From NCBI GenBank assembly GCA_030039695.1, contig JASHVB010000446.1, positions 1 to 15,097 of the forward strand: DNA of 15,097 nucleotides, read 5' to 3'. The translations under genes were made by a program, and so were the position numbers. Below, piece by piece: positions 1 to 8,204 of this stretch. The stretch is from Acetobacteraceae bacterium (GTDB lineage: Bacteria > Pseudomonadota > Alphaproteobacteria > Acetobacterales > Acetobacteraceae). The notes under the pieces were generated by a model. It did not search any database, had not been told where the DNA came from, and saw nothing but the letters and a program-made list of their open reading frames with translations. Numbering within the stretch: position 1 is the first letter of the stretch; the number at the start of each line of letters is the position of its first letter.

Positions 1-260
1 ACGCCGAGCTGGCGCAGCGCCGCGACCTGATCGTCCATCAGCGCGATCAATGGTGATACAATGACCGCGGTGCCCGCGCGGCATAATGCGGGAACCTGAT
101 AGCACAGACTCTTGCCACCACCGGTTGGCATCAGGACCAGCGCATCGCCGCCATGCAGCATGTGGCGAATCACCGCCTCCTGATCACCACGAAAATCGCA
201 GAAGCCGAACGTGCGGCGCAGAACGAGGTGCGGATCTTCTGAAATCAGCGACTGCAGCAC
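1..260 (-). CDS. recQ: ATP-dependent DNA helicase RecQ, N-terminal part (gene runs off the left edge)
   Basis: RecQ is a 3'-5' DNA helicase of the RecF recombination and fork-repair pathway. Only about 86 N-terminal residues are visible, but they carry the family's first motifs in order: motif 0 (FGFCDFRGDQEAVI, the adenine-recognition FxxFRxxQ pattern), the Walker A loop MPTGGGKSLCYQ, and motif Ia IVSPLIALMDDQV. The rest of the helicase core, the zinc-binding RQC region and any HRDC domain lie outside the window. No in-frame ATG precedes motif 0. The best starts are GTG at 260 or TTG at 266, with a GGAG run on the minus strand 10 or 4 nt upstream respectively, so the exact N-terminus is uncertain. 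The gene is divergent from the glycosylase gene at 852. Identification is firm from the motifs; the start is inference. Confidence 0.9.
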   Translation of the reverse strand, partial: MLQSLISEDPHLVLRRTFGFCDFRGDQEAVIRHMLHGGDALVLMPTGGGKSLCYQVPALCRAGTAVIVSPLIALMDDQVAALRQLG

Positions 261-266
261 CGTCAA

Positions 267-851
267 GATGCTCCGTATACGGCAGAACGAACGAGGTACG
301 AGGAGGCACAGCGCATGGCCGATTCCCTTGGAGGCGGCGCCGCGATCTTCCTGCCGACGGGTTAAGGCCGCGTCAACCGCGGATGCGGACAGCCCACACA
401 GATCAGCGGTTTGTTAAACCGCTGCGCGTGATTGTGAGGCGATTGCAAGACGCCGACGCGATGCCCGAAACGCCCGTTGCACCCCGAGACGGCTGGCCGT
501 ACGCTCCGATTCGCGACGCACGCGTTTGGCAGAAATCACGGCGTCTCGGGCGCGAATCGACGCTATCCTGCCAGAGCTTGCGATCAACGCCGAGGTCGCC
601 GGCGTGAGGACGGAGAGGCAGCAACGCTGCTGCGGCCTCGGGCATCACTGTTCGAACGCGGATGGCAGATTCAGCGGGGTAGAACGCAGGGTTGCTGGCC
701 TGGAGGTCAAGCTGACGGACAAACCGGTTACGACACATAAGTGAGGCATTCCGGACGTGCAGTTGACCGTCCACGCATGCGGCCTCGCGGGATTGAGTGT
801 GCCGAAATATCGCGGCGCACGGCGCCGCATGGCGTTCTCGAGGAGGGGCGG
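267..851. other. Gene-poor interval between recQ and the glycosylase gene
   Basis: No recognisable gene lies in this 585-nt stretch. Several open frames cross it on both strands, but their translations are arginine-, alanine- and proline-rich and match no family I know, as expected for chance frames in G+C-rich DNA. One plus-strand frame (about 526-744) ends in a heptad-like segment (GRFSGVERRVAGLEVKL) that could be the relic of a small coiled-coil protein, but it has no convincing start. The divergent promoters for recQ and the glycosylase gene must lie here; I could not pick -35/-10 boxes with confidence. Confidence 0.5.
841..846 (+). promoter_or_regulatory. Strong Shine-Dalgarno AGGAGG that fixes the glycosylase start
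   Basis: A consensus AGGAGG ends 5 nt before the ATG at 852. It selects that ATG over the longer open frame reaching back to 741, whose extra residues look non-coding. Confidence 0.8.
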
Positions 852-1607
852 ATGGGGACGGTCGTACGCCGGCATCCTGTTGCAGCTGCCGTCACGCAAG
901 ACTTCAGTCGCATCCGCACCCGTGCCGCCGAACGCAAAGGCGGCGATGATGTGCTGGCCAGCCTGTTACCCAGGGTCGCCACGCACGCCGAACTGGCAGC
1001 CATGCCAGACGACCGCATCCTTGCCGAGATGACGCGTCGCATCTTCTGTGCCGGCTTCGCCTGGACGGTGATCGACAAGAAATGGCCAGGCTTCGAAGCG
1101 GCCTTCCTCGGTTTCGACCCGCCACGCCTTGTATTCCAGCCGCCTGAGTTCTGGGACGCCCTCACCATCGACCATCGCATCGTCCGCTACGGTGCCAAGA
1201 TCATGTCAGTCGCGCAGAACGCTCACTTCATCGTCGACATCGCGGCAGAGCATGGCAGCTTCGGGCGCTTCCTCGCCGATTGGCCGGCGAGCGACCAGCT
1301 TGGTCTGCTCGGCGTGCTGAGCAAGCGTGGCTCGCGTCTGGGCGGCAACACCGGTCAATATTTCCTTCGCTTCCTGGGCAAGGACAGTTACCTGCTATCA
1401 CACGACGTCGTGCGTTGCCTGCGCGACGCCGGACTGGATGTCGCCGAGCCACCGATCTCGAAGCGGGACCGCGCACGCATCCAGCAGCAATTCAACGCGT
1501 GGGCCGTCGAGACGAAGCTCCCCTACACGCACCTCTCGCGCATCTGCGCGATGTCAATCGGGGAGAATTATCCGGCTGAGCGGCTGCGTACGTACATGGA
1601 GGACTAG
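852..1607 (+). CDS. DNA-3-methyladenine glycosylase I (Tag) family protein, divergent subtype
   Basis: This 251-residue protein resembles the Tag/adenine-glycosylase family, which excises alkylated 3-methyladenine to start base-excision repair. Family-like blocks are MTRRIFCAGFAWTVIDKKWPGF (about 60-81), RIVRYGAKIMSVAQNA (109-124), GSFGRFLADWPASDQ (135-149) and SKRGSRLGGNTGQYFLRFLG (157-176); the last matches the KKRGFKFVGTT region of E. coli Tag. It belongs to a longer alphaproteobacterial branch that usually opens with a FxxIxxRAAERKGG block, seen here at 18-31. Compared with E. coli Tag as I remember it, the base-contacting glutamate of the EGAQAG segment is replaced (RIFCAG here), and the Cys/His residues of the zinc snap are not evident. 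DNA-repair function is therefore inferred from the family, and activity on 3-methyladenine is open. The gene is monocistronic and divergent from recQ. Confidence 0.82.
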   Translation: MGTVVRRHPVAAAVTQDFSRIRTRAAERKGGDDVLASLLPRVATHAELAAMPDDRILAEMTRRIFCAGFAWTVIDKKWPGFEAAFLGFDPPRLVFQPPEFWDALTIDHRIVRYGAKIMSVAQNAHFIVDIAAEHGSFGRFLADWPASDQLGLLGVLSKRGSRLGGNTGQYFLRFLGKDSYLLSHDVVRCLRDAGLDVAEPPISKRDRARIQQQFNAWAVETKLPYTHLSRICAMSIGENYPAERLRTYMED

Positions 1608-2166
1608 GCACAGGCGTTGTCTGAGCAGGTCTAACCAGCGGTCGCGATGGTCCGCCCGCGCTCGATGAAACATCATTCGTCAGCGACAAGCTTATCTCGA
1701 CCATGGCGCCTTCGCGACTCACCAAACAATCGTGCGGAAGCCCCTTACGTGGGCGGCCCCTTGGTTCAAGAGCGCCAACACGAAGAATGGCGTGCGGGTC
1801 GGCTGCGCCGGCCTTTTGGACCCGGAGCGATGACCGCAGGTCCATAGGTTACGCGATCCGGTCCCAAACAACGTGTCGACCTTGAAAGCCGTTGCAGCAA
1901 TTGGGTTTTCTAGATCCTCGGTTCGTCCGATCGTCATCTCGATGAGCTCTCTCACCCCGCAGCCACGCGCCGTCCAGAAGGCGGCTCGGCGCGTCGCACC
2001 GCGACCCAAGCCGGGGCATGGGTCATTCGGTCGCCCGATCACGGCCAGAGCCGCGCGGCAATACGGGATCGTTGGTGACACCACGAGGTCACGGATCGCC
2101 CGCGACGGCTCGGGTGCTGTGGCGTTGGTCATGGGTCTGCCGGCGCTCAACTGGCGCAGCACGCAC
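1608..2166. other. Gene-poor interval, probably degraded DNA
   Basis: No recognisable gene lies in this 559-nt stretch. Open frames on either strand (for example 1719-2162 minus and 1873-2199 plus) give translations without any family motif, membrane segment or signal peptide that I recognise. The interval ends at a broken transposase tail, so it may hold further unrecognisable debris of mobile DNA. I see no convincing rho-independent terminator for the glycosylase gene. Confidence 0.45.
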
Positions 2167-2380
2167 TCATTCCCTGGAGCTAAACATTTGAATTTTTAGC
2201 TGCGCCTTGGCGACGCCCGTGGTGACGTCGCGCCGATACGTCTGACCGTTCGTCATGAGCGCCCAGGCGACGCGAGCCAGCTTGTTGACGAGTGCCACGG
2301 CGACGAGCTTGCGCGGCTTGCAGGCCAGCAGAGTGCGCAAGCCACCCGGTCATCTGCCGGCAGACCTGGCGGTCGCCGGA
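2167..2380 (-). pseudogene. C-terminal remnant of an IS110-family transposase, frameshifted
   Basis: On the minus strand from 2340 to 2167 the reading is LRTLLACKPRKLVAVALVNK, then LARVAWALMTNGQTYRRDVT, then a short tail to a TGA at 2167-2169. This is the hallmark C-terminus of IS110/IS116/IS902 (Transposase_20) enzymes, which usually read close to RKPxKLAAVALANKxARIAWALM. Just upstream that frame meets a stop (TGA around 2350). The homologous-looking text continues in another frame (RRQVCRQMTGW), which implies a one-base indel near 2338-2345. A third frame (GLLLEAAI) may continue it further. The RuvC-like N-terminus and the catalytic serine region are absent. The element is dead and heavily truncated. 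It abuts the 3' end of the DUF6134 gene. Family assignment is fairly firm; the upstream boundary is approximate. Confidence 0.75.
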
Positions 2381-2510
2381 TCGCGGCTTCCAACAACAGC
2401 CCTCGGCGATTCTGCCGGCGCCAGGCTCTGTGCCAAAACACCACCGGGGCAAGCCCTACCAACCTCACGTGGGTATTGAGAAATCGTCCCTAATGCCGGT
2501 TGCCGCGCCG

Positions 2511-3173
2511 TTAAAGGCGTTCATAGGTGATGAGAGACCCGTCGGCGACGGTGAAGCTCATCCCAGCCCACACCTCGTCAAGATCATAATGCACGTCCAC
2601 GTTCATGCCTTTACCGCGGACCGCGTAATGGTGCGTCGCCACGGTCCCACCATTTGCCAGCGGAATGCGTTCGATGCCCATGTCCGTCACCTTGGGCATC
2701 ACCAGAGTACCCTTTTGCGTGCCGATCATCGGCCCATCCAGCATGCGCGGGTTCCAGTAGGTGGTCGGCAGCGCGTTTGGCGGTGCGACATAGGGCGTGG
2801 TGTCGGTGCCCTCAACCTCCAGCCCCGGCTCGGTGCGCCAGGCGCGCATCCGCAGGTCGGTTCCGTTACGGTTGGTATGGGTTAGCAGCCCTGCCAGTCG
2901 ATCGGCACGCCAGCTTTCCAAGCCATGGTGGGCGTAGCGCACCAGCGGGATCGGTCCGAATTTCACCAGCACATTGACAGCGATGTGCACGTCCAGGCCG
3001 TTGTCCGAGAGCCGCTCAAACACAACCGTATGTGTCCCAATCGGCCCGCCGTGACGCATGATGCGGAAAGCCAGAGTGTCGCCGGCCGGAACGGACGGGA
3101 GACCAGGCGCCCGGCCCATTGCCGCCGTCGCCAACCCCCACGCCACCAATATGCGCCGCCGGATTCGCTGCAT
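2511..3173 (-). CDS. Exported DUF6134 family protein
   Basis: A protein of about 220 residues with an arginine-rich n-region (MQRIRRR) and a hydrophobic stretch (ILVAWGLATAAMG), consistent with a Sec or Tat signal peptide and a periplasmic location. The mature part holds blocks I associate with DUF6134 proteins: an early FRIMRHGGPIGTHTVVF segment, then NVLVKFGPIPLVRYAHHGLE, then TYWNPRMLDGPMIGTQ-KGTL in the second half. It looks like a beta-rich secreted domain; no enzymatic function is known to me. A start at 3191 (six residues longer, MHLDQT) is equally possible, and neither start has a good Shine-Dalgarno. The open frame continues to 3443, but that extension lies antisense to sixA and is probably not translated. 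The gene is divergent from sixA across about 120 nt. Reality of the gene is very likely; the function is unknown. Confidence 0.8.
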   Translation of the reverse strand: MQRIRRRILVAWGLATAAMGRAPGLPSVPAGDTLAFRIMRHGGPIGTHTVVFERLSDNGLDVHIAVNVLVKFGPIPLVRYAHHGLESWRADRLAGLLTHTNRNGTDLRMRAWRTEPGLEVEGTDTTPYVAPPNALPTTYWNPRMLDGPMIGTQKGTLVMPKVTDMGIERIPLANGGTVATHHYAVRGKGMNVDVHYDLDEVWAGMSFTVADGSLITYERL

Positions 3174-3291
3174 CGTTTGATCCAAATGCATGACAGCGCC
3201 GGGTCCAGTTTCCCGCAAGACACGGGGCAGGACAACAGGTCGCGAACGTGGCAAAATCGTCGAAAGCGATCGGCCCGGACCTCGACGCACC

Positions 3292-3825
3292 ATGCGCCAG
3301 CTTCTGCTTTTGCGGCACGCCAAGTCGTCGCGCGGCGACCCAACGTTGCCTGACCGTGACCGGCCGTTGAATGGGCGCGGCCGGCACGCCGCGGCCACGA
3401 TGCGGGCGGCGATGCGCCGGCTCGGCCTGGCGCCTGACCTCATCTTAGTGTCGCCGTCGCGTCGTACGTTGCAGACGCTGGAGGCGCTGGAACCCTGGGA
3501 TGAGACGCCACTGACAGAGCACGTTGCGGCGCTCTACATGGGCAACGCCGGGCAGCTTCTGGCGTTGTTGCATAGCGTCGCCGAGACCGTGCGCAGCGTC
3601 CTACTGATCGGCCACAATCCCGGCATGCACGACCTGGCACTGGAATTGTCAGGAGACGCTGCGCAAGCCCAGCCGGACGAGGCGATGCGTCGGTTGATGG
3701 AGAAATACCCGCCCGGCGCGCTGGCCGAGTTTGCTATTGCCGGGCCTTGGCGGCAGCTCGACGCAGGTGGTGCGCGGCTGGTTCGCTTCCTGACGCCGCA
3801 GGAGCTGCAAGGGCGCGCCAGCTGA
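3292..3825 (+). CDS. SixA-type histidine phosphatase
   Basis: This 177-residue enzyme belongs to the small SixA branch of the histidine phosphatase (phosphoglycerate mutase-like) superfamily, which dephosphorylates phosphohistidine or small phosphorylated substrates through a phospho-histidine intermediate. The N-terminal catalytic motif is LLLLRHAKSS (Arg8, His9), the second substrate-binding stretch is SPSRRTLQT (54-62), and the C-terminal catalytic histidine lies in LLIGHNPGMHDLALEL (His108). The start at 3292 is chosen because it puts MRQLLLLRHAK at the N-terminus as in relatives; the longer frame from 3190 adds residues antisense to DUF6134. No good Shine-Dalgarno is visible. It is followed after 4 nt by the CYTH-CHAD gene, so the two form an operon. 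SixA in E. coli acts on phosphotransfer proteins; the target here is not deducible. Confidence 0.9.
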   Translation: MRQLLLLRHAKSSRGDPTLPDRDRPLNGRGRHAAATMRAAMRRLGLAPDLILVSPSRRTLQTLEALEPWDETPLTEHVAALYMGNAGQLLALLHSVAETVRSVLLIGHNPGMHDLALELSGDAAQAQPDEAMRRLMEKYPPGALAEFAIAGPWRQLDAGGARLVRFLTPQELQGRAS

Positions 3826-3829
3826 ACGC

Positions 3830-5269
3830 ATGGAACTGGAATTACGCTTGCCCCCGGACAACGCGGCGCGCCTTCCGCGACTGCCCTTGCTGGCGGCAGC
3901 GGAGAAGCTGCGCGGCCAGGCGGTGCGGGTCGTCTGGCATGACAGCCCTGATGCCGCGCTGGCAGCGGACGGGCTGACCCTGGCACAGGAACGTGGGGTC
4001 TGGCGCTTGGAGCGTCTCGTGCCAGACGCGGCGCCGTGGGCCCCCGGAGCGCCTGCTCCGATCGAGGCGCAAGGGACGATCCCCGAGAGTCTCGACCACA
4101 CGATGCCAACTGCCGTTGCCGCGGTGGCGGCCTTCGTCGGCCGGCGGAGCGGATATGCCATCGAGACCGATCAAGGCGCCGTGACGCTCTGGGCCTGGCG
4201 CGGTGCGTTGCGCGCGGTGGAGCGCGAATATCCGGCATGCCGCCTACAACTTTCGGGAGCAGACGCGGCCGTGCGGGTGGTGGCGCTGGCCTTGGCCGAC
4301 GTGCTGCCGGTGGAAGTGCCGCGGGCGACGCTGGCGGCCGAAGGCCTTGTCGCAGCGCGAGGAATCGCCCTGCCGGCCCGTCAGCACGGTGCGCCCGTGG
4401 TGCCGGTTGGGCTGGACGTCGCGGGCACTTTCGCCTCTGTGGTCGGTCATCTGACCGACGTGATCCTGTATTTCGCGCCCGCCGCCGCCACGGACAGCGA
4501 GGGGCCTGAGCCGGTCCATCAGATGCGCGTCGCGGTGCGGCGGCTGCGCTCGGCGATCTCGATGTTTCGGCGAGCGCTGGACTGTCCGGAACTGGCAGCG
4601 GCGGCGTCGGACCTCAAAGCGCTAGGGAAGTGGCTAGGCCCCACCCGGGACTGGGATGTGTTCCTGGGCGAGACCGCCCCGGAGGTGTCTGCGGCATTTC
4701 CGTCCGAGCCGCGACTGACGCGATTGCTCCACGCGGCCGAGCGACAGCGCAAAGCGTGCCACGCGGCGCTGCGAGACCATCTGCAGGGGCCGGCGTTCCG
4801 CCGGCTGGGAATCGAGTTGGCGTGGCTGGCCGGTGCGCGATCCTGGCATCCGCTCGCGCAGGAGGACGCTGCGCCGGTGCCGGTGCCCGACTTCGCCGCG
4901 ATGTTGCTGGACAAGCGGCTGCGACAACTGGTGACGGCAGGCGAGGAGATCGAGGCGCTGGACACCGACGGCCTGCACGGGCTGCGGTTGCGGGCGAAGC
5001 GGGCGCGCTACGCCGCGGAGATTTTTGCCCCGCTCTATCCGCCGAAGCCGGCGTTGCGGTTCGTCGAGCGGCTCGGGACGTTGCAGGACCGCCTGGGTGT
5101 GATGAACGATCGGGCGACAGCGGCGGCGTTGCTAGGGCAGTTGGGCCCAAAGCATACGTTCGCCGCCGGGCTGGTGCTCGGGTTCATTGGAGCGGGAACG
5201 ACGAAGCTCCGGCCGAGAATTATGAGGGCATGGGAGAAGTTCCGGAAAACGCCCGGATTCTGGGCGTAA
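3830..5269 (+). CDS. CYTH-CHAD domain protein with degenerate CYTH domain
   Basis: A 479-residue two-domain protein. Residues 1-180 look like a decayed CYTH (triphosphate tunnel) domain: the opening MELELRL recalls the ExExK signature but has Arg in place of Lys, and the usual LRxRR strand reads LAQERGVWRLERL. The remaining 195-475 are a CHAD domain, an alpha-helical, histidine-rich fold that binds polyphosphate granules. Its two paired basic helices are clear: VHQMRVAVRRLRSAISMF (229-246) and LHGLRLRAKRARYAAEIF (382-399), each with the HxxRxxxRR/KR pattern of CHAD. Four nucleotides separate it from sixA, a common pairing. It probably binds inorganic polyphosphate through CHAD; triphosphatase activity of the CYTH half is doubtful. 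Domain assignment of CHAD is firm, CYTH moderate, role inferred. Confidence 0.88.
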   Translation: MELELRLPPDNAARLPRLPLLAAAEKLRGQAVRVVWHDSPDAALAADGLTLAQERGVWRLERLVPDAAPWAPGAPAPIEAQGTIPESLDHTMPTAVAAVAAFVGRRSGYAIETDQGAVTLWAWRGALRAVEREYPACRLQLSGADAAVRVVALALADVLPVEVPRATLAAEGLVAARGIALPARQHGAPVVPVGLDVAGTFASVVGHLTDVILYFAPAAATDSEGPEPVHQMRVAVRRLRSAISMFRRALDCPELAAAASDLKALGKWLGPTRDWDVFLGETAPEVSAAFPSEPRLTRLLHAAERQRKACHAALRDHLQGPAFRRLGIELAWLAGARSWHPLAQEDAAPVPVPDFAAMLLDKRLRQLVTAGEEIEALDTDGLHGLRLRAKRARYAAEIFAPLYPPKPALRFVERLGTLQDRLGVMNDRATAAALLGQLGPKHTFAAGLVLGFIGAGTTKLRPRIMRAWEKFRKTPGFWA

Positions 5270-5278
5270 GCGACGAGA

Positions 5279-5330
5279 GGAGGCGAGCCCGAGCTCTCCC
5301 GCGCACGGGAGAGGTCGAAAATTCGCCTCC
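5279..5330. terminator. Nested stem-loop just after the CYTH-CHAD gene
   Basis: Ten nucleotides past the stop codon, an outer 8-bp stem (GGAGGCGA 5279-5286 with TCGCCTCC 5323-5330) encloses a perfect inner hairpin (CTCTCCCG 5294-5301, 4-nt loop, CGGGAGAG 5306-5313). No run of T follows, so it is not a classical rho-independent terminator. It may be a terminator, an mRNA 3'-end stabiliser or a copy of a dispersed intergenic hairpin; a hairpin sharing the CGGGAGAG-like arm lies after pdhC. Confidence 0.45.
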
Positions 5331-5698
5331 GCCGTTTGCATCCCTCCGCCCTTTCGTTCCGCTTCGCGCCGGTCCCGCTCCTCGGCCGTCTCCGCCACAA
5401 GCTCGGCATGCCGCGCCGCAGGGTCCCCTTAGCGCGCCAAGCCCGAACCCGGATCGTTCGCGGTATAACCGGCGGGTGGCGGTCCCGTGACGTTCGCCTT
5501 CATTGCGGTCTACCTCCGGCGCATCCCCTCCGCGCCCTGTTGCGGTTGCGGGCCGGCAGCGGCAAGTGATTGCGTGCAACGTTTGGTCTGAAATGTCACT
5601 GCCGAAAGCGGCGCTTGCGCGAAACAACCTTTCCGCAGCGGATGCCGGCATGAAACAAGCAGCACGATCGGCTGGAATGACCCACCTCCGCTGCGACC
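5331..5698. other. Intergenic interval upstream of the pdh operon
   Basis: No convincing gene lies in this 368-nt stretch; open frames on both strands translate to low-complexity Arg/Ala/Pro/Gly text. It should hold the start of the pdh transcript. A TATAAC-like hexamer occurs at about 5463-5468, but I see no matching -35 box at the usual spacing, so I do not call a promoter. Confidence 0.45.
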
Positions 5699-5753
5699 TT
5701 GTGGTGCACTGCACAAGCGAATGCTTAATTTGCCCGCGCTTGTCGCACCACAA
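5699..5753 (+). promoter_or_regulatory. Long imperfect inverted repeat (16 bp paired) ahead of pdhA
   Basis: The outer arms TTGTGGTGC (5699-5707) and GCACCACAA (5745-5753) are perfectly complementary over 9 bp. The inner arms ACAAGCG (5713-5719) and CGCTTGT (5737-5743) add a perfect 7 bp, with a 5-nt/1-nt internal loop between the stems and a 17-nt A/T-rich apical loop. It ends 48 nt before the pdhA start. As RNA it would be a stable leader hairpin; as DNA it could be a regulator's operator. No T-run follows, so terminator function is unlikely. The structure is seen directly; the role is inference. Confidence 0.55.
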
Positions 5754-5787
5754 CATGGACGCTACGTGTGGATGGGACCGGTCGCAC

Positions 5788-5794
5788 GGGGGAG
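5788..5794 (+). promoter_or_regulatory. Shine-Dalgarno of pdhA
   Basis: GGGGGAG ends 7 nt before the ATG at 5802. It favours this start over the open frame reaching back to 5721, whose extra 27 residues overlap the inverted repeat and do not resemble E1-alpha. Confidence 0.7.
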
Positions 5795-5801
5795 TTCAGC
5801 G

Positions 5802-6812
5802 ATGGCGCAGGCGGCGGACAAATCTCGGCGCGGCAAGAAGCAGGGGGCCGCTGCCGACGGCGATGCGTTGCTACACGCCTATCGCCTGATGGTGCTGATC
5901 CGCCGCTTTGAGGAACGCGCCGGCCAGCTTTACGGCATGGGATTGATCGGCGGATTCTGTCATTTGTATATCGGCCAGGAGGCGGTTGTCGTCGGCATGC
6001 AGATGGCCATAGACGACGGCGACGAAGTCATTACCTCCTATCGCGACCATGGCCATATGCTCGCAAGCGGCATGGATCCGCGCGGCGTATTGGCGGAGTT
6101 GACCGGCCGGCGCGACGGCTATTCGCACGGCAAAGGCGGCTCCATGCACATGTTTTCCAAGGCGAAGAACTTCTTTGGTGGACACGGCATCGTTGGCGCG
6201 CAGGTGAGCCTGGGAACAGGCCTGGCATTCAGCAACTGGTATCGCGGCAATGACCGGGTCAGCCTCACGTATTTCGGCGAAGGTGCATCCAACCAGGGAC
6301 AGACATTCGAAAGCTTCAACCTAGCAGCACTCATGAAGCTGCCGGTGGTCTACATTATCGAGAACAACCGCTACGGGATGGGCACCTCGATCGATCGGGC
6401 GTCGGCATCAAAAGATCTGTCGAAAAACGGCGCCCCCTGGGGCATTCCCGGCATGCAGGTCGATGGCATGGACGTGCTGGCGGTGCGCGACGCGGGCATG
6501 CAGGCGGTGGCCCATTGCCGTGCCGGCAACGGACCATATTTGCTGGAGATGAAAACCTATCGATACCGCGGCCACTCGATGTCCGACCCGGCGCGCTACC
6601 GCACGCGTGAGGAAGTGCAGGACATGCGCGAGCATCACGACAGCATCCAGCACGCACGGCAGCAACTTCAGGCGATGGGCGTTGATGAGGCGACCCTCCA
6701 ATCAATTGAGGACGAAGTGAGGGCGCAGGTGCAGGAGGCGGCGGAGTTCGCGCAGCAAAGTCCGCAGCCAGATGCGTCCGAACTTTACACCGACGTACTG
6801 CTGGAGGGTTGA
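5802..6812 (+). CDS. pdhA: Pyruvate dehydrogenase E1 component, alpha subunit
   Basis: This is the thiamine-diphosphate-binding half of the E1 heterotetramer that decarboxylates pyruvate and passes the acetyl group to lipoyl domains. At 336 residues it has the normal size. The family signature runs throughout: RRFEERAGQLYGMGLIGGFCHLYIGQE (34-60), the active-site loop with HGKGGSMHMF (109-118), and the ThDP/Mg motif starting GEGASNQG (159-166) and closing with ENNRYGMGTS (187-196). The phosphorylation-loop region YRGHSMSDP (255-263) is also present. The second residue of the usual GDG triplet is Glu here. A charged, flexible N-terminus (about residues 1-20) precedes the core. The gene opens the operon and is followed by pdhB after 3 nt. 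Pyruvate rather than branched-chain specificity is inferred from the operon partners and the sequence style. Confidence 0.96.
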   Translation: MAQAADKSRRGKKQGAAADGDALLHAYRLMVLIRRFEERAGQLYGMGLIGGFCHLYIGQEAVVVGMQMAIDDGDEVITSYRDHGHMLASGMDPRGVLAELTGRRDGYSHGKGGSMHMFSKAKNFFGGHGIVGAQVSLGTGLAFSNWYRGNDRVSLTYFGEGASNQGQTFESFNLAALMKLPVVYIIENNRYGMGTSIDRASASKDLSKNGAPWGIPGMQVDGMDVLAVRDAGMQAVAHCRAGNGPYLLEMKTYRYRGHSMSDPARYRTREEVQDMREHHDSIQHARQQLQAMGVDEATLQSIEDEVRAQVQEAAEFAQQSPQPDASELYTDVLLEG

Positions 6813-6815
6813 GCG

Positions 6816-8192
<1,377 letters not shown>

Positions 8193-8204
8193 CGGGGGCG
8201 GCCA

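Noticed and set aside
526..744. Plus-strand frame with a heptad-like end that might be a small coiled-coil protein
   Set aside because: There is no ribosome-binding site or credible start. Most of the translation is low-complexity, and opposite-strand frames of equal length exist.
403..774. Minus-strand 123-residue open frame
   Set aside because: It has no family motif, signal or membrane segment, and is typical of chance frames in G+C-rich DNA.
1719..2162. Minus-strand 147-residue open frame
   Set aside because: No recognisable motif and no ribosome-binding site; a plus-strand frame of similar quality overlaps it.
4630..5490. Plus-strand 286-residue frame inside and beyond the CYTH-CHAD gene
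   Set aside because: It is a shadow of the CHAD coding sequence in another frame, with translation dominated by Arg, Gly and Ala.
5220..5756. Minus-strand 178-residue open frame upstream of pdhA
   Set aside because: It overlaps the CYTH-CHAD 3' end and the hairpin, is rich in Arg/Gly/Ala, and has no known domain.
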